Source of the DNA: Cyclobacteriaceae bacterium
Lineage (GTDB): Bacteria; Bacteroidota; Bacteroidia; Cytophagales; Cyclobacteriaceae
Reading direction: 5' to 3'
Assembly (NCBI GenBank): GCA_019638395.1
Contig: JAHBTX010000002.1
Coordinates: 434,001-498,000, forward strand
Length of the DNA: 64,000 nt
Shown: positions 16,028 to 24,207 of the stretch, piece after piece
How positions within the stretch are numbered: the stretch's first letter is position 1
How the letters are laid out: every line of letters begins with the position of its first letter
Made by a program: the position numbers and the translations under genes
Notes under the pieces: model-generated
What the model saw: only the letters and a program-made list of their open reading frames with translations
What the model was told of the DNA's origin: nothing
The model's database searches: none

Positions 16028-17266
16028 ATGAGCACAGCAGCAGACCCCTACGCAGCCATACGCATCCGCGATTTCCGGTTGTTTGTTACCTCACGCTTGT
16101 TTATTACGCTCGCCATGCAAATGCAAGGCGTAATTGTGGGCTGGCAAATTTATGAGCTCACCAAAGATCCACTTTCGCTTGGGCTTATCGGGTTGGCAGA
16201 AGCCATTCCGGCCATAACGGTCTCGCTCTATGCCGGCCACCTGGCCGATATTGTAGAACGTAAAAAAATTATTGTTGCCTGTGTAAGTGTACTAGCTTGC
16301 TGTTCTGCTGCACTGTTATTCTTTACCACAAATCCAGGTGCATATTTAATTGCGCATGGCGCACTTGCTATCTATGCCGTAATTTTTGTTAGTGGTATTG
16401 CGCGTGGATTTTTATCACCTGCTAACTTTTCGTTTATGCCGCAGTTGGTTAATCGCAACCTGTATCAAAATGCTATTACGTGGAACAGCACCATCTGGGA
16501 AGGCGCGGCCGTAGGAGGCCCCATGCTGGGTGGTTTGATTTACGGATTCTTTGGTATTACTACAGCGTATGCAACCGATGCTATACTGGTTGTTATTGCC
16601 TTAATCTGTTATCTCTCTATTCCCAACCGGCCGCTACCCGCGGTTAGCAACGAGCAAGGTACGTGGACTAAAATAAAAGCCGGACTAAAATTTGTCTTTA
16701 ATCATCAGATTATTCTAAGTGCCATCTCGCTGGATTTATTTGCGGTACTTTTTGGTGGTGCGGTGGCGCTGTTGCCTTTCTTTGCAGATGAAATTCTACA
16801 TATTGGTAAAACCGGGCTCGGATTTTTGCGAGCAGCACCAGCCATAGGAGCAGTAATAATGGCAGTTTACATTACCCGAAATCCAATTAAGAAAAATATT
16901 GGGAAAATTTTATTGATCTGTGTGGCTGGTTTTGGTTTGGCCATGATCGCGTTTAGCCTTTCTACCTGGTTCTGGTTATCGATGGCCTTGCTTGTTCTTA
17001 GTGGCATGTTTGATTGTGTGAGTGTCATTGTGCGCAGTACATTAATTCATACACTAACACCCGAAAACATGAAAGGCAGAGTTGCAGCCGTTAACAGTAT
17101 GTTTATTGGTTCGTCTAATGAGATAGGTATGCTGGAATCGGGAATTGCTGCAAAGTTACTGGGTGTGGTGCCTTCGGTAATTTTCGGGGGGCTAATGACA
17201 CTTAGTGTGGTGGGGATTACGGCCTGGAAGGCGCCTGCATTGAGAAGGCTGCAGCAGGTGAAGTAG
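16028..17266 (+). CDS. MFS transporter, EntS-type
   Basis: A 412-residue inner-membrane protein with about 12 hydrophobic segments. It belongs to the MFS_3/EntS-type branch of the major facilitator superfamily; RIRDFRLFVTSRLFITLAMQMQ at the start, the loop-2 motif YAGHLADIVERKK and VSGIARGFLSPANFSFMPQL are typical. Members export small molecules including siderophores and drugs, but the branch is broad. Start is ATG 16028. It probably forms the last gene of the unit beginning at 14791. Confidence 0.85.
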   Translation: MSTAADPYAAIRIRDFRLFVTSRLFITLAMQMQGVIVGWQIYELTKDPLSLGLIGLAEAIPAITVSLYAGHLADIVERKKIIVACVSVLACCSAALLFFTTNPGAYLIAHGALAIYAVIFVSGIARGFLSPANFSFMPQLVNRNLYQNAITWNSTIWEGAAVGGPMLGGLIYGFFGITTAYATDAILVVIALICYLSIPNRPLPAVSNEQGTWTKIKAGLKFVFNHQIILSAISLDLFAVLFGGAVALLPFFADEILHIGKTGLGFLRAAPAIGAVIMAVYITRNPIKKNIGKILLICVAGFGLAMIAFSLSTWFWLSMALLVLSGMFDCVSVIVRSTLIHTLTPENMKGRVAAVNSMFIGSSNEIGMLESGIAAKLLGVVPSVIFGGLMTLSVVGITAWKAPALRRLQQVK

Positions 17267-17285
17267 CTAGGATTACGATTATTGA

Positions 17286-17362
17286 CTTGTGATGATTGAT
17301 TTGTGATCGTTTATCAGTAACTCCAAATTCTAAATCACAACTCACCAATCAATGATCACAAA
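17286..17362. repeat. Imperfect inverted repeat after the MFS gene
   Basis: TTTGTGATC at 17300-17308 and GATCACAAA at 17354-17362 are perfectly complementary 9-base arms about 45 bases apart, with extra TTGATT/AATCAA and TTGTGA/TCACAA blocks between. No T-tract follows, so it is not a standard terminator. It could be a decayed intergenic repeat. Confidence 0.4.
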
Positions 17363-17427
17363 TAGGTTTTTAAAATTATGACTTCTCCCAATTAAATTAT
17401 CTTAGCCTGTAGTATATTGTATTTGAA

Positions 17428-18174
17428 ATGAACAAAGGAATGATTCTTTTAATTGTCATAATAGGATTCGTCATTTTAACGATTGGCCTTTACTATGCAT
17501 TTACATCATTTAAACCTTTACACTTTAATCTTTTGGCCGGTTTAATGGCATTAATAATTGGAGGTTTTGCGCTATTTGGGAAGCACAAACAAGATAAGTA
17601 TTCATCAGAAAAATCTGATAAGATTCTGAGGTCAGAGTAAATAACAATTGAAAAAATTGATAGCCTTGAACTTCAGAATGCTGAATTAACCCTTAACCTT
17701 GAAAAACAATCGAAAACTATAGATAATTTAAGAAGAGAAAATACTGACCTCCATTCAAAACTAGCCAATGTAAGCAATCAGATTTACTCAAAGATTACTG
17801 GTGGTAATAGTTATATTGAGGTTATTCCCGCCTTCTTTGGTGAAGAACCTAAATTTTTGCTCAATCTCATTGGTCAAGAACCATTAGAAAATGTTATGAT
17901 GATTATAAATGATGTCGAAAGAGCAAAAGTCTTGACAGAAAAAGCTCGGATAACACCAGAAACCACTGCGGAGGCTATAATCAAACTGATGTCTCAATCT
18001 AGATACTCCTTTCAAATTAGCCTACGTCCAAATGTTGGGCAAGAAATTTCAATCCCAATAGGCAAGGATCAAAATGAAATAGATTTACAAATAAGTATCC
18101 ATCAAAGTAATGGTGTGGTTGAGGAAACAATAAAAATATTCAAACTTCAGATCACCGAAGGAAAGGAAGGTTAA
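17428..18174 (+). pseudogene. Gene interrupted by an in-frame stop (membrane and coiled-coil protein)
   Basis: The first 70 codons (17428-17640) encode two membrane helices (MNKGMILLIVIIGFVILTIG and a second at about residues 34-50) followed by a charged tail, and end at TAA 17638-17640. The same frame then stays open without another stop to TAA at 18172: codons from 17641 give a leucine/glutamate/asparagine-rich coiled-coil stretch (EKIDSLELQNAEL, TIDNLRRENTDL) and then a folded part (NLIGQEPLENVMMIINDVERAKVL). Removing the one stop would give a single 248-residue protein. A nonsense mutation, a sequencing error, or two separately translated genes are all possible; the second part has no good early ATG (first at 17896, or a weak TTG at 17857). 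Family not recognised. Confidence 0.5.
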
Positions 18175-18448
18175 AATAGAAATAAAAAAAGATGGAGTTT
18201 TGCTACCTCGGAACTAATTAACAGTTTCATATAATGTGGCTTTCTGTTTGGTGTTATTAATCTATTGCTTTCACTTCTTAGATCGTGACAAAAAGCAAAA
18301 ACTTATTATTACACCAACCAAAAGCTAAGTCATGGCTATACGTACCGGATTAAGGAATATATAGAAAAACAGTTTAGTAAATCCATTGCCCAACACTGGC
18401 AAAAATCTGATCTCAAAAACAATTACATTGAATTTCAAATTACTCTCG
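18175..18448. other. Intergenic stretch with a possible decayed reading frame
   Basis: These 274 bases hold no start-to-stop gene. From about 18289 the plus strand stays open into the next gene in a different frame, reading in part TNQKLSHGYTYRIKEYIEKQ and FSKSIAQHWQKSDLKNNY, which looks protein-like in composition. It has no start codon and runs into the aminotransferase out of frame. It may be the remnant of a lost gene. Confidence 0.3.
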
Positions 18449-19738
18449 ATGTCCACCCGCAGATCGTTCTTTCAAAAAGCGTTAAGCGCCACCGGTGCGC
18501 TTTCATTAACCTCAATCGCCAGCCAGGCTTTAGCCGAAGATATTAGCGAGGCTTTGGTTTCGCTCAATAAACTTTCGCCAACGCTGGCCGCTGCCGATGA
18601 AGAACTATGGGCCCGCATGGCGCAGGCCTACACGGTTAGTGCCAACATCATGAACCTGAATAATGGTGGTGTTAGTCCACAGCCTAAGGTGGTGCAAGAT
18701 GCTGTTGATCGTTATTACCATTTGAGTAACGAAGCGCCCACGTATTACATGTGGCGCATTCTCGATGCCGGGCGCGAACCCTTGCGCAGAAAACTGGCCG
18801 ACCTTGCCGGAGTGGATGCCGATACGATTGCCATAAATCGAAACACCACCGAAGCGCTGGGTACTATTACATGGGGCACTGATCTCAAACGTGGTGATGA
18901 AATTGTAATGACGCGTTATGATTATCCTAACATGATACATGCCTGGAAGCAACGCGAACTGCGCGAAGGCATCAAGATAAATTGGATTACACCTGAGTTG
19001 CCCATTGAAAATGATGAAACACTGTTGAACCTTTATACAAGTGCAACCACACCCAAAACCAAAGTGTGGCACCTTACACACATCATTAACTGGAGCGGAC
19101 AAATTACACCCGTAGCTAAACTTTGTGCCGAAGCGCGCAAGCACGGCATTACTACTATTGTCGATGCTGCACATTCCTTCGCGCATCTTGATTATAAAAT
19201 TTCAGATTTTGAATGCGATTATTTTGGAACGAGTTTACATAAATGGTTGTGCGCACCTTTTGGCACCGGTATGTTACACATGCGTAAACCATTGATAGAA
19301 AAAACATGGCCATTATTCTCGGTGGAAAAACCACAAAGTGCCGACATCCGAAAGTTTGAAGCGTTGGGCACCCGATCATTCGCACCCGAGCAAGCCATTG
19401 GGCAGGCTATAGATTTCCATAACGCCATAGGAAGTAAGCGTAAACAAGAACGCTTGCATTACCTGAAGTTATATTGGTGCGAGGCGGTTGCCAAACATTC
19501 TAAAATTAAATTACACATCTCGTTAAAACCCGAATACTCGTGTGCGTTGGGTACATTTAGCATTGCCGGCATGGAAGCGGTTGATATCTCCGCCAAACTT
19601 TTTAACCAGTTTCAGATACACACTACTTCCGTAAAATGGGAGAAGTTGAATGCCGTGCGCATCACCCCGCACGTTTACACTACCACTAAAGATTTAGATC
19701 GGTTTATTGATGCCGTGCTAAAGATTGCTAACGCGTAA
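18449..19738 (+). CDS. Tat-exported class V aminotransferase family protein (isopenicillin N epimerase-like)
   Basis: A 429-residue PLP-dependent fold type I protein. It starts at ATG 18449 with a twin-arginine signal (STRRSFFQKALSATGALSL), which points to export of the folded enzyme. The catalytic domain shows NRNTTEALGTITWG (substrate/PLP phosphate loop), DAAHSFAHLD (the PLP-ring aspartate) and SLHKWLCAPFGTGML with the Schiff-base Lys265. The closest named class is the isopenicillin N epimerase/CsdA-like group; the only well-known periplasmic, Tat-dependent members are PvdN-type enzymes. It lies 12 bases upstream of a penicillin acylase family gene. A TTG start at 18386 would bury the Tat signal and is rejected. 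A paralogue lies at 56568-57827. Confidence 0.82.
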   Translation: MSTRRSFFQKALSATGALSLTSIASQALAEDISEALVSLNKLSPTLAAADEELWARMAQAYTVSANIMNLNNGGVSPQPKVVQDAVDRYYHLSNEAPTYYMWRILDAGREPLRRKLADLAGVDADTIAINRNTTEALGTITWGTDLKRGDEIVMTRYDYPNMIHAWKQRELREGIKINWITPELPIENDETLLNLYTSATTPKTKVWHLTHIINWSGQITPVAKLCAEARKHGITTIVDAAHSFAHLDYKISDFECDYFGTSLHKWLCAPFGTGMLHMRKPLIEKTWPLFSVEKPQSADIRKFEALGTRSFAPEQAIGQAIDFHNAIGSKRKQERLHYLKLYWCEAVAKHSKIKLHISLKPEYSCALGTFSIAGMEAVDISAKLFNQFQIHTTSVKWEKLNAVRITPHVYTTTKDLDRFIDAVLKIANA

Positions 19739-19750
19739 TTCACAACTCAA

Positions 19751-22141
19751 ATGAAAAATCTCCTTTACCTGTTCTTGCTTTTCGTTTTTGCGTGTTCAGA
19801 AAAAAATCAAAACACACTTCAGATATCCGGACTGCAACAACCCGTTGAAATTCTGCGCGACTCGGCCGGAGTTAATCACATCTACGCACAAAACGAACAC
19901 GATTTGTTTTTTGCGCAAGGCTATTGCGCAGCGAAGGATAGACTTTTTCAATTTGAAATCTGGCGCAGACAAGCCACCGGCACCGTAGCTGAAATTTTAG
20001 GCGAAGCTGAACTGAAGCGCGATATAGGTACGCGCTTATTTAAATACCGGGGCGACTTGAAAAAAGAATTTAATCATTATCATCCCAATGGCGAGGCTAT
20101 CATTATTGCGTTTACCGAAGGCATTAATGCATACATCACCAAAACAAAAAGCGATTCATCGCTACTGCCCATCGAATTCAAGCTTTTAGGAATTAAGCCA
20201 GAGTTGTGGACACCCGAATTAGTAATCTCGCGCCATCAAGGTTTGCTGGGTAACATCACCGATGAGTTGGTGATAGCGCGGGCCGTTGCGTTGATAGGCG
20301 AAGATAAAGTAAAAGACCTGCGCACGTTTGAACCCGGACAACCGCATTTAACACTCGATAAAAAAATTGATACCGAGGGTCTGTTCGAAAATATAGTAGA
20401 GCTCTATGATGCTTTTCGCAAACCAATTGCATTTAAGCCCGAGTATCTCGCACATGCGCATAATCCCGATCAAACAAATTTTAAAAAATTGGCCTTGGCC
20501 AATGAGGCTGCCTATGCGGATATGATTGATTCCGAAAGCCGGTCTATTGGTAGCAACAACTGGATTGTTAGTGGTGCAAAATCAGAAACCGGTTCGCCTA
20601 TGTTGGCGAATGATCCGCATCGTGCAGTGGCGGTACCCTCGCTGCGCTACATGGTTCATCTCAATGCACCCGGTTGGAATGTAGTGGGTGGTGGCGAACC
20701 TACTATTCCCGGCATTTCCATCGGGCATAATGATTTTGGTGCATGGGGGTTAACCATTTTCAACATTGATGGTGAAGACCTGATGGTGTATAACATCAAT
20801 CCGCAAAACCCAAATCAATATTGGTATAACAATGCATGGGAAGAAATGACTTTGATTGTGGATACCATACATGTTAAAAATGCAAATCCGGTTTTTGTTG
20901 AACACAAATACACGCGGCATGGCCCTGTTACATTTGTGGATGTAAAGCGCAACAAGGCGTATGCTGTACGTGCTGCGTGGATGCAACCCGGTGGCGCTCC
21001 TTACCTGGCCAGCTTACGTATGAATGCTGCCACTACGTGGGAAGAGTTTCGTGAGGCCTGCACTTACAGCCACATACCCGGTGAGAATATGATTTGGGCT
21101 GATCAGAAAGGAAACATTGGTTGGCAAACAGTGGGCATTGCGCCCATTCGAAAAAACTGGGATGGACTTGTACCTGTACCAGGCGATGGCAGTTACGAGT
21201 GGGAAAGTTTTCTACCTATAAAAGAATTACCCAACACCTTCAATCCGCAAAAAGGATTTTGGGTTACCGCCAATGAAAACTTAGTAGCTGCCGATTACAA
21301 CCATCGCTATGCCGTAGGTTGGGAATGGGCCGATAGCAGCCGCGCCAATAGAATTAATGAAGTGCTGACTACGCGCGATAAAATTTCGTTTGCCGATATG
21401 CAGCAACTGCAATTTGATTACCTGAGTAACCCCGCACGCAAGCTTGTGCCTTTTTTACAAAACTTAACTGCAACTGGTGAAACTGAAAAAGCGCGACAAC
21501 TTTTATTAGGTTGGGATTACACCATGAACCAACAATCCATAGCAGCAACCATCTACGCGGCATGGGAAAAGAAAATGTTGGAGAAAGCGTATGGCTTATT
21601 TGTTCCGGAAAATGCCCGAACAATTCTAAAATCAGTGTCCACAAAAAAATTGATCCTTTGGTTAACCAGCAATAGAAAAGAATTGGGTAATCGCGATCAG
21701 TTTTTACTTACTGCGTTAACGGAAGCGATTGAAGCTGTAACGAAAAAATTAGGTGCTGATAAATCGAAATGGCAGTACGGGCAACCGGCTAATCATCATG
21801 TGTTAATAAAACATCCACTCAGTAATGCCGTGAATGATTCGGTTCGTAAAATATTGGAATGCGGACCACTACCGCGCGGTGGTTCAGCCTCTACACCTGG
21901 TGTTACCAGCAACAACGATAATCAAAGTCATGGCGCTACATTTAGAATGGTGGCCGATGTTACCGATTGGGATAGAACCCGCTTCACCAATGCGCCAGGC
22001 CAAAGTGGCGATCCGGCAAGTCCGTATTACCGCAACTTATTTGAAGGCTGGGCTACCGATCAACATTTTACCGTTTACTTCAGTCGGGCTAAAATTGAAA
22101 AGGCAACGGCACAAAAAATCAAATTACTCCCAATAAAGTAA
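19751..22141 (+). CDS. Penicillin acylase family lipoprotein (Ntn hydrolase)
   Basis: A 796-residue precursor with a lipoprotein signal (LLYLFLLFVFAC, lipobox cysteine at about residue 15). The alpha-chain part begins VEILRDSAGVNHIYAQNEHDLFFAQGY, the usual opening of penicillin G acylase and PvdQ/quorum-quenching acylases. The beta-chain nucleophile is Ser268 in SIGSNNWIVSG, where autocleavage would occur after Gly267. Later conserved parts include ANDPHRAV, GGGEPTIPGISIGHNDFGAWG and ADVTDWDRTRFTNAPGQSGDPASPYY. The family hydrolyses amide bonds of beta-lactams, N-acyl homoserine lactones or acylated peptides; the substrate is not deducible. It likely forms an operon with the aminotransferase just upstream. 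Confidence 0.88.
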   Translation: MKNLLYLFLLFVFACSEKNQNTLQISGLQQPVEILRDSAGVNHIYAQNEHDLFFAQGYCAAKDRLFQFEIWRRQATGTVAEILGEAELKRDIGTRLFKYRGDLKKEFNHYHPNGEAIIIAFTEGINAYITKTKSDSSLLPIEFKLLGIKPELWTPELVISRHQGLLGNITDELVIARAVALIGEDKVKDLRTFEPGQPHLTLDKKIDTEGLFENIVELYDAFRKPIAFKPEYLAHAHNPDQTNFKKLALANEAAYADMIDSESRSIGSNNWIVSGAKSETGSPMLANDPHRAVAVPSLRYMVHLNAPGWNVVGGGEPTIPGISIGHNDFGAWGLTIFNIDGEDLMVYNINPQNPNQYWYNNAWEEMTLIVDTIHVKNANPVFVEHKYTRHGPVTFVDVKRNKAYAVRAAWMQPGGAPYLASLRMNAATTWEEFREACTYSHIPGENMIWADQKGNIGWQTVGIAPIRKNWDGLVPVPGDGSYEWESFLPIKELPNTFNPQKGFWVTANENLVAADYNHRYAVGWEWADSSRANRINEVLTTRDKISFADMQQLQFDYLSNPARKLVPFLQNLTATGETEKARQLLLGWDYTMNQQSIAATIYAAWEKKMLEKAYGLFVPENARTILKSVSTKKLILWLTSNRKELGNRDQFLLTALTEAIEAVTKKLGADKSKWQYGQPANHHVLIKHPLSNAVNDSVRKILECGPLPRGGSASTPGVTSNNDNQSHGATFRMVADVTDWDRTRFTNAPGQSGDPASPYYRNLFEGWATDQHFTVYFSRAKIEKATAQKIKLLPIK

Positions 22142-22147
22142 TTACTC

Positions 22148-22163
22148 TGTAACATTTGTTACA
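22148..22163. promoter_or_regulatory. Palindromic operator candidate 1 (TGTAACA-N2-TGTTACA)
   Basis: Perfect 7-base arms TGTAACA and TGTTACA around a TT centre, seven bases after the acylase stop and 51 bases before the YgaP-like start. The pattern looks like a dimeric helix-turn-helix regulator site of CRP/FNR type, but no such regulator is encoded here. Confidence 0.55.
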
Positions 22164-22182
22164 AACAAAGTTTGGCATAACC

Positions 22183-22197
22183 TGTAATGTTGTTACA
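22183..22197. promoter_or_regulatory. Palindromic operator candidate 2 (TGTAA-N5-TTACA)
   Basis: TGTAATGTTGTTACA repeats the outer TGTAA/TTACA arms of the site 35 bases upstream, with one base less in the centre. A nested palindrome, TGTTGT-T-ACAACA, ends at 22200. Two similar sites in tandem directly in front of the YgaP-like gene suggest real regulation. Confidence 0.5.
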
Positions 22198-22214
22198 ACA
22201 AACCGCTTAACACA

Positions 22215-22433
22215 ATGAAAAAGAACATGGGAAATGCAGATCGAATTATTCGCGTTGCGCTGGCACTAATTTTTGCAGTACTTTATTTTACAGATGTTGT
22301 TACAGGCACGCCTGGGCTACTATTAGTAATAGCAGGAGGAGTGTTTTTACTTACCAGTTTAGTTAGTTTCTGCCCGCTGTACACTTTATTTGGAATCCGA
22401 ACCTGTTCTTTAAAGGAATTGGGCAAAGTCTGA
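22215..22433 (+). CDS. YgaP-like DUF2892 membrane protein
   Basis: A 72-residue protein made of one DUF2892 domain: the opening KNMGNADRIIRVALALIFAVLYF, a second hydrophobic helix (PGLLLVIAGGVFLLTSLVSF), and the closing CPLYTLFGIRTC. In E. coli the same helical pair anchors the rhodanese YgaP; here no rhodanese is fused or adjacent. The two conserved cysteines (CPLY and RTC) are present. Two palindromic operator candidates lie upstream. It is convergent with the VTT gene, only three bases apart. Confidence 0.85.
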   Translation: MKKNMGNADRIIRVALALIFAVLYFTDVVTGTPGLLLVIAGGVFLLTSLVSFCPLYTLFGIRTCSLKELGKV

Positions 22434-22436
22434 GTT

Positions 22437-23030
22437 TTACCCATTAAACCAATTCGGGAAACTCCACACCATCCACCCATATAATGCAAAGCGTAACACA
22501 CGGCTGATACAAATCAGCATAAAGTATTTAAAGTTCATATTTACTGAGCCGGCCAGCATACACATGGCAGAAAATGGCAGGGGTGTAATGGCTCCAACAA
22601 AAACCAGGTAGCCACCAAATTTTTTCAGATTCTTTTCGTACTGTTTCAAATATTTTTCGCGGATGCGATTTTGGTAAAAAGCGGTTTTGGAGAATTTATT
22701 ACCGATGAAGTAACCCAATATTCCGGCTCCATAGGAGATTACTGTTAGAATAGAGAGGTTGATAATAAAGCCGGCCAGATCAATTTTATCCAACACCCAA
22801 ATCATCATAAAAAGCTCTGGAGGAAGAATTCCAAAAACGATTTCTGAAAGCGTGTACATGCCGTATAAAATACCGGGGTTGGCCCTTATGTCTTCTATAT
22901 GACTTTTGAAGTTTTCCTGAATATAACCTTCCAGCAGAATAAACGTGGTAATAATTACGGCAAACCAGATTAACCCCCGCAGCAGGTTGCGAATTAAAAA
23001 ACCAGATCGTGTTTCTTCTTCCTCTTGCAT
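22437..23030 (-). CDS. VTT/DedA-like membrane protein
   Basis: A 197-residue protein with about five hydrophobic segments. The block GILGYFIGNKFSKTAFYQNRI, the amphipathic stretch YLKQYEKNLKKFGGYLVFVGAITPLPFSAMCMLAG and the final membrane helices match the VTT (SNARE-associated, DedA) domain, with the conserved G-x-[IV]-TPLP re-entrant loop. VTT proteins act as lipid or lipid-carrier scramblases in membranes. One base separates its start from the stop of the upstream GNAT-like gene, so the two are co-transcribed. Confidence 0.78.
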   Translation of the reverse strand: MQEEEETRSGFLIRNLLRGLIWFAVIITTFILLEGYIQENFKSHIEDIRANPGILYGMYTLSEIVFGILPPELFMMIWVLDKIDLAGFIINLSILTVISYGAGILGYFIGNKFSKTAFYQNRIREKYLKQYEKNLKKFGGYLVFVGAITPLPFSAMCMLAGSVNMNFKYFMLICISRVLRFALYGWMVWSFPNWFNG

Positions 23031-23031
23031 A

Positions 23032-24201
23032 CTATTTCACAATTGGCATTCGCGTAAAAGGCTTGGTTTCATCAAATAGTTTCCGGTAGGTGGCATGTCG
23101 TTTTACTACTACAGCATTAATTTGTTCAGCAACGCGTATCATCTTCGGATTAAAATCACCTATCCAATTCATTTCATATTCAGTATAAGCAAACCCACCG
23201 CCATGTGCCAGCTTGCGAAAGGCTTCAATAATGGCCCCATCCACACCCTTGCCTTGATGTTCAGGCACCAATCCAAATAAAACACCAAACGCTTTCTTGT
23301 TTGTCTTCATCCATGTATGCCATACAAACTTTACTTTACCAAGCCAATTCATCTTTCCGTTTACATGTTTAAAAATCTGGTTTACCTCCGGTAAGGAAAG
23401 AAAAAATGCAATGGGTTCATTTTTGTAGTACCCAAACCACAATAACTTCTCATCCATAATGGGCTTCATCTGCTTTACCAGGTGTTTTGCCTGTAATTCG
23501 GTTAACTCCGGTATTTCGCCTCGCTTTGCCCAAGCCTGGTTATACACCTGGCGGATTAGTGACGGTAATTTGTTCCATTCGGATTTTTTCAGGTAACTAA
23601 AACTATACTCCGGATTTTTTGCCACCAGCGCAGCCTTTTCATAAAGCCGGTCATCCAGCGGGCCCTCTATTGGCCGGCCGAACGTAAACTGATAGAAGTA
23701 AACCTGAAAACCGTATGCTTCAAAAAATTTCTGGTAGTATGGAAAATTGTAATTGCATTGGTAGTTTGGTTGGCGCTCGTAACCTTCCAGCAATAAACCC
23801 CACCACCTATCGCGATTGCCAAAATTTACGGGGCCGTCCATGGCTTCCATACCTCGTTGCTGCAACCAATTTTTGCATGTATCGAAAAGTAAAAATGCCG
23901 CCTGCTCGTTTTCAATGCACTCAAAAAATCCCAAGCCACCGGTGGGTTGATCATTCCCTTTGTTAGTGGTTTTCTGGTTTACAAAAGCAGCCACGCGGCC
24001 AATTGTTTTACCGGCATCATCAAGCAAAATCCAACGAATGCATTCGCCATGCTGAAACGTTTTATTCTTTTCTTTGTCGAACACACCTTCTATGTCGGCA
24101 TCCAAGGGTCTTATCCAGTTGGGTGTATGTTGATACAACCTTACCGGTAGTTCAATAAATTCGCGCTTATGCTGGGGCGTACTAACTTCTTTAACTTGCA
24201 T
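23032..24201 (-). CDS. GNAT-fold acyltransferase-like protein
   Basis: A 389-residue soluble protein. It reads as two GNAT-like halves: an N-terminal one (WIRPLDADIEGVFDKEKN, then ILLDDAGKTIGRVAAFVNQ) and a C-terminal one with FGYYKNEPIAFFLSLPEVNQ and the acetyl-CoA loop-like GLVPEHQGKGVDGAIIEAF (R/Q-x-x-G-x-G/A pattern). The form is common among Bacteroidota and often listed as a hypothetical GNAT protein. The acceptor substrate is unknown. It sits between the PAS sensor kinase and the VTT gene on the same strand with gaps of six and one base, suggesting a three-gene operon. Confidence 0.65.
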   Translation of the reverse strand: MQVKEVSTPQHKREFIELPVRLYQHTPNWIRPLDADIEGVFDKEKNKTFQHGECIRWILLDDAGKTIGRVAAFVNQKTTNKGNDQPTGGLGFFECIENEQAAFLLFDTCKNWLQQRGMEAMDGPVNFGNRDRWWGLLLEGYERQPNYQCNYNFPYYQKFFEAYGFQVYFYQFTFGRPIEGPLDDRLYEKAALVAKNPEYSFSYLKKSEWNKLPSLIRQVYNQAWAKRGEIPELTELQAKHLVKQMKPIMDEKLLWFGYYKNEPIAFFLSLPEVNQIFKHVNGKMNWLGKVKFVWHTWMKTNKKAFGVLFGLVPEHQGKGVDGAIIEAFRKLAHGGGFAYTEYEMNWIGDFNPKMIRVAEQINAVVVKRHATYRKLFDETKPFTRMPIVK

Positions 24202-24207
24202 GCAAAA

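Noticed and set aside
16028-17266. Siderophore export role for the MFS gene, tied to the PvdN/PvdQ-like pair
   Set aside because: The EntS-type branch is broad, and the gene is separated from the pair by the interrupted gene; too weak to claim.
17286-17362. Possible terminator after the MFS gene
   Set aside because: Arms are 45 bases apart and no T-run follows; listed as an inverted repeat instead.
18605-19186. 193-codon reading frame antisense to the aminotransferase
   Set aside because: The sense strand encodes an intact PLP enzyme; the antisense product shows no known motif.
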